A stretch of 7,007 nt of DNA. Origin: Deltaproteobacteria bacterium. GTDB taxonomy: Bacteria; Desulfobacterota; JAENJC01. The stretch lies in NCBI GenBank assembly GCA_016208525.1, contig JACQYJ010000099.1, positions 1 through 7,007 of the forward strand, written 5' to 3'. The notes beneath the pieces were generated by a model. The model was not told the origin of the DNA. It made no database searches and worked only from the letters and a program-made list of their open reading frames with translations. The translations under genes and the position numbers were made by a program. Shown in pieces: positions 5,489-7,007 of this stretch (within the stretch, counting starts at the first letter, position 1; every line of letters begins with the position of its first letter).

Positions 5489-5917
5489 TTACGACTGAAC
5501 ATCCGGATCTTTCAACGCCTCATCATAAGTCATAACAGTGCCGCCAAAACCCTTTGAGAACTTCTCGGCCTCATCCTTCGATGAGAAGGTGAGCCAATAA
5601 GGAGCGCAGCAAGTTCCGAACTCGCTGCCCTTGAGATAGAATGCCTTTTCAGCATTGATCTTCTTCCCTCTCAGGAAGTCCGTGGCCTTTGCGCTCTTCA
5701 CGTTCCCCTTGCTTATCTCGCCAAGGCCGCAGTGAGGGCAACCGAAAGAGTCTTTCTTTCCGTCTTTATAGACGACATAGAACCTTGAGCTCTGAGTCTG
5801 TATCTCCTTTCCGCATTTCGCGCAGGTCTTCACTTTCCCTGCGGCAATGGAAGCTGTTGCCATTGCGAAGACCATCATGATGGAGACGAGCAGAGCCAAA
5901 AATCTTGAACTTTTCAT
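5489..5917 (-). CDS. Secreted NosL-like cysteine protein, probable copper chaperone
   Basis: Protein of 142 residues. A Sec signal peptide (1-25, hydrophobic LALLVSIMMVFAMATASIA) precedes a domain with two CxxC motifs (CAKC at 32-35, CPHC at 60-63) and an adjacent Cys pair (GTCCAPYW, 103-104). The C-terminal half, with AFYLKGSEFG, then APYWLTFSSKDEAEKFSKGFGGTVMTYDEAL (105-135), matches the NosL-type pattern in which the protein's A-F-x-x-x-x-D-A-x-x-F...GG-V element follows a metal-ligand region. NosL proteins are periplasmic Cu(I) carriers that supply nitrous oxide reductase; no nos gene is visible here, so a general copper role with the adjacent Csp-like protein is inferred. No lipobox is seen, unlike classical NosL. 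The ATG at 5917 has AAGGGGG 8 nt upstream; a GTG at 5926 overlaps that site and is less likely. Confidence 0.65.
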   Translation of the reverse strand: MKSSRFLALLVSIMMVFAMATASIAAGKVKTCAKCGKEIQTQSSRFYVVYKDGKKDSFGCPHCGLGEISKGNVKSAKATDFLRGKKINAEKAFYLKGSEFGTCCAPYWLTFSSKDEAEKFSKGFGGTVMTYDEALKDPDVQS

Positions 5918-5961
5918 ATTTTTCACCCCCTTTCATCTGGATTTTTGGCTGGCTGTAAACG

Positions 5962-6030
5962 GCAGTGGCCGCTGATCGCTGGTCGGTGGCCGGTTTTACT
6001 GACCACTAACTACTGACCACTGACCACTGC
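5962..6030. repeat. GACCACT-rich repeat and imperfect hairpin
   Basis: ACTGACC/GACCACT units recur at 5998-6029. The block 6001-6030 is an imperfect reverse complement (about 20 of 30 positions) of 5962-5991, across a 9-nt spacer. It would lie in the 5' UTR of the NosL-like gene if transcription starts upstream. It has the look of a dispersed intergenic repeat; a regulatory role is unproven. Confidence 0.55.
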
Positions 6031-6050
6031 TCTTATGGCTTGCTGAAGTA

Positions 6051-6078
6051 ATCATACCATCCCTCCGGAATCCTGCAA
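6051..6078 (-). promoter_or_regulatory. Weak extended -10 promoter candidate for the copper genes
   Basis: On the minus strand TATGAT (6056-6051) is preceded by TGG, giving an extended -10. The only -35 candidate is a poor TTGCAG (6078-6073) at 16 nt. Initiation would fall about 127 nt before the NosL-like start. An isolated TTGACA on the same strand at 6090-6085 is too far away to pair with it (28 nt). Confidence 0.3.
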
Positions 6079-6095
6079 GCGTATTGTCAAAATCT

Positions 6096-6171
6096 AACCA
6101 CAGAACACTGAGAAGAAAAGGGTTTTAAAAGGTTCTTATACTCAAAATTTATCTCTGTGCCCTCTGTGGTT
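6096..6171. repeat. Inverted repeat with AACCACAGA termini
   Basis: AACCACAGAACACTGAGA (6096-6113) faces TCTCTGTG...CTCTGTGGTT (6152-6171). They are reverse complements apart from a 2-base length difference and one or two mismatches, separated by 38 AT-rich bases. On the minus strand it follows the DUF2283 gene by 66 nt and ends in AGATTTT, so it could trim or terminate the pth-DUF2283 message. CACAGAG-type repeats of this sort occur dispersed in other environmental genomes, to my recollection. Confidence 0.55.
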
Positions 6172-6237
6172 TGCAGTTTTAGGTTGTATATTGAGGCAGG
6201 TGTGGGAGATGGGGAAGGGACGAGATAAAAACTGATA

Positions 6238-6486
6238 TTAATGCAATCTGGTCTTCGTGTGCAAAATGGTAAGACCTATAACTTCATCATCTCTGTATCT
6301 GACTATTACATCATCTTCAAGTAGTTCGCTGTCTGTCGCGGCTTGGGGCCGATCAAAGTTAACGTATAGGACATCGGCTTCTTCATCATAATCCATCCAT
6401 ATATGCTTTGCCTTAAGCTTCATCAGATGAGGCACGGCAGTCATAACCTCTGACATGATATTGTTGACCGCTAATCCCTTTTCCAT
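6238..6486 (-). CDS. DUF2283 family small protein
   Basis: Protein of 82 residues of unknown function. The core from about 30 to 76, WMDYDEEADVLYVNFDRPQ, then SELLEDDVIVRYRDDEVIGLTIL, is the DUF2283 pattern: a small antiparallel-sheet protein often found as the second member of toxin-antitoxin-like pairs with a DUF4258/RelE-like partner. No such partner is visible on either side. The ATG at 6486 follows a GCGGGG stretch at about 7 nt; Met11 is a possible shorter start. It lies 40 nt after pth on the same strand, so it may ride on that transcript. Confidence 0.75.
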   Translation of the reverse strand: MEKGLAVNNIMSEVMTAVPHLMKLKAKHIWMDYDEEADVLYVNFDRPQAATDSELLEDDVIVRYRDDEVIGLTILHTKTRLH

Positions 6487-6526
6487 ATAATACCCCGCTT
6501 TTTTACCTGCTCTATCCTTGACGATA

Positions 6527-7007
6527 TTATGAATTAAATCTGTTCATCGCCGCCTCAACATCTTCTGCAATGACTGTCTCTACTGCATCGGACGCTCTTT
6601 CTATTGCATCTTCTATCAGTGGTTTTTCGTCCTTCAAAAAAGGACTGAGAACATAGTCGCTTACCCTGGATGAATCATCAGGTCTTCCTATACCAACCCT
6701 TACCCTGACAAATTCCTGACTTCCAGTCTGCTCGATGATGGAACGCAGGCCGTTGTGTCCGCCATGCCCTCCCCTCTCCCTGATCCTTATTTTACCTGTC
6801 GGAAGCTCAAGGTCGTCACAGATAACTATGCAGTCGGATGGATTCAGCTTATAAAAAAACAGGAGTGAAGAGACAGATTCTCCACTCCTGTTCATATATG
6901 TCTGGGGTTTTGCGACAATGACATCATCATTGCCTGTCTTCCCTCTGCCTATCATGGCCTTGAATTTAGACTGGTTCAGCTCTATCCGGTTTTTATAGGC
7001 AATGAGA
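6527..7007 (-). CDS. pth: Peptidyl-tRNA hydrolase, N-terminus off window
   Basis: Cytoplasmic esterase that recycles tRNA by cleaving peptidyl-tRNA released from stalled ribosomes. 159 residues are visible; the frame is open through the right edge and the first 35-40 residues, with the catalytic His and the GNPG motif, are outside. Diagnostic features are AKPQTYMNRSGESV (the Asn that contacts substrate), VICDDLELPTGKIRIRERG with the catalytic-site Asp, and GGHGGHNGLRSI with the conserved Asn. The bases right of the internal Met at 6955 translate in frame as LIAYKNRIELNQSKFKA, a normal Pth continuation, so 6955 is not the start. It precedes the DUF2283 gene. In many bacteria pth sits after rplY/prs; that cannot be tested here. 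Confidence 0.95.
   Translation of the reverse strand, partial: LIAYKNRIELNQSKFKAMIGRGKTGNDDVIVAKPQTYMNRSGESVSSLLFFYKLNPSDCIVICDDLELPTGKIRIRERGGHGGHNGLRSIIEQTGSQEFVRVRVGIGRPDDSSRVSDYVLSPFLKDEKPLIEDAIERASDAVETVIAEDVEAAMNRFNS

Larger units (their letters stand above)
5918..6237. other. Intergenic region with two repeat elements
   Basis: About 320 nt without a credible gene. From right to left on the minus strand it holds an AACCACAGA-type inverted repeat (6096-6171), a possible promoter (6051-6078), a GACCACT-rich inverted repeat (5962-6030), and the ribosome site of the NosL-like gene. Confidence 0.6.

Overview
The window reads as a bacterial chromosome fragment of moderate G+C, in which three gene modules and several small palindromic repeat elements can be seen. 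No rRNA, tRNA, CRISPR array, transposase or phage gene was found. The gene set suggests a Gram-negative environmental bacterium: nucleotide-sugar genes under an EPS-type MarR regulator, a Tat-exported copper-storage-like protein, and a predicted outer-membrane barrel. The style of gene spacing and dispersed repeats is reminiscent of Nitrospirota or Desulfobacterota metagenome genomes. That taxonomic guess is inference only.

Left module (1-2767, minus strand). A near-consensus sigma-70 promoter (2739-2767) reads leftward through an unusual hairpin-rich leader. It then enters a compact operon: a MarR-type EPS-associated regulator, a UDP-glucuronate 4-epimerase-like enzyme and a UDP-HexNAc 6-dehydrogenase-like enzyme that runs off the left edge. 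The genes overlap by 1 and 11 nt, so translational coupling is likely. The products make sugar-acid donors for surface polysaccharide.

Middle module (3002-4732, plus strand). A membrane-anchored YdcF/DUF218 protein, divergent from the polysaccharide operon, is followed 72 nt later by a secreted protein. That protein ends in an amphipathic beta-strand-rich domain with an outer-membrane-like C-terminus. Both are probably envelope proteins; neither has a firm function.

Right module (4910-5917, minus strand). A secreted NosL-like cysteine protein is followed by a Tat-exported 14-cysteine helical-bundle protein resembling the copper-storage protein Csp1. Together they look like an extracytoplasmic copper-handling pair. 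The convergent gap at 4733-4909 holds a cluster of hairpins. The gap upstream of the NosL-like gene (5918-6237) holds two further inverted-repeat elements.

Far right (6238-7007, minus strand). The 3' part of pth (peptidyl-tRNA hydrolase) enters from the right edge and is followed at 40 nt by a small DUF2283 protein.

The most interesting signals are the leader of the MarR operon (a palindrome over the predicted start site plus a large stem with two competing partners), the heptad-spaced cysteines of the Csp-like protein paired with a NosL-like gene, and a palindromic element inside the regulator's coding sequence.
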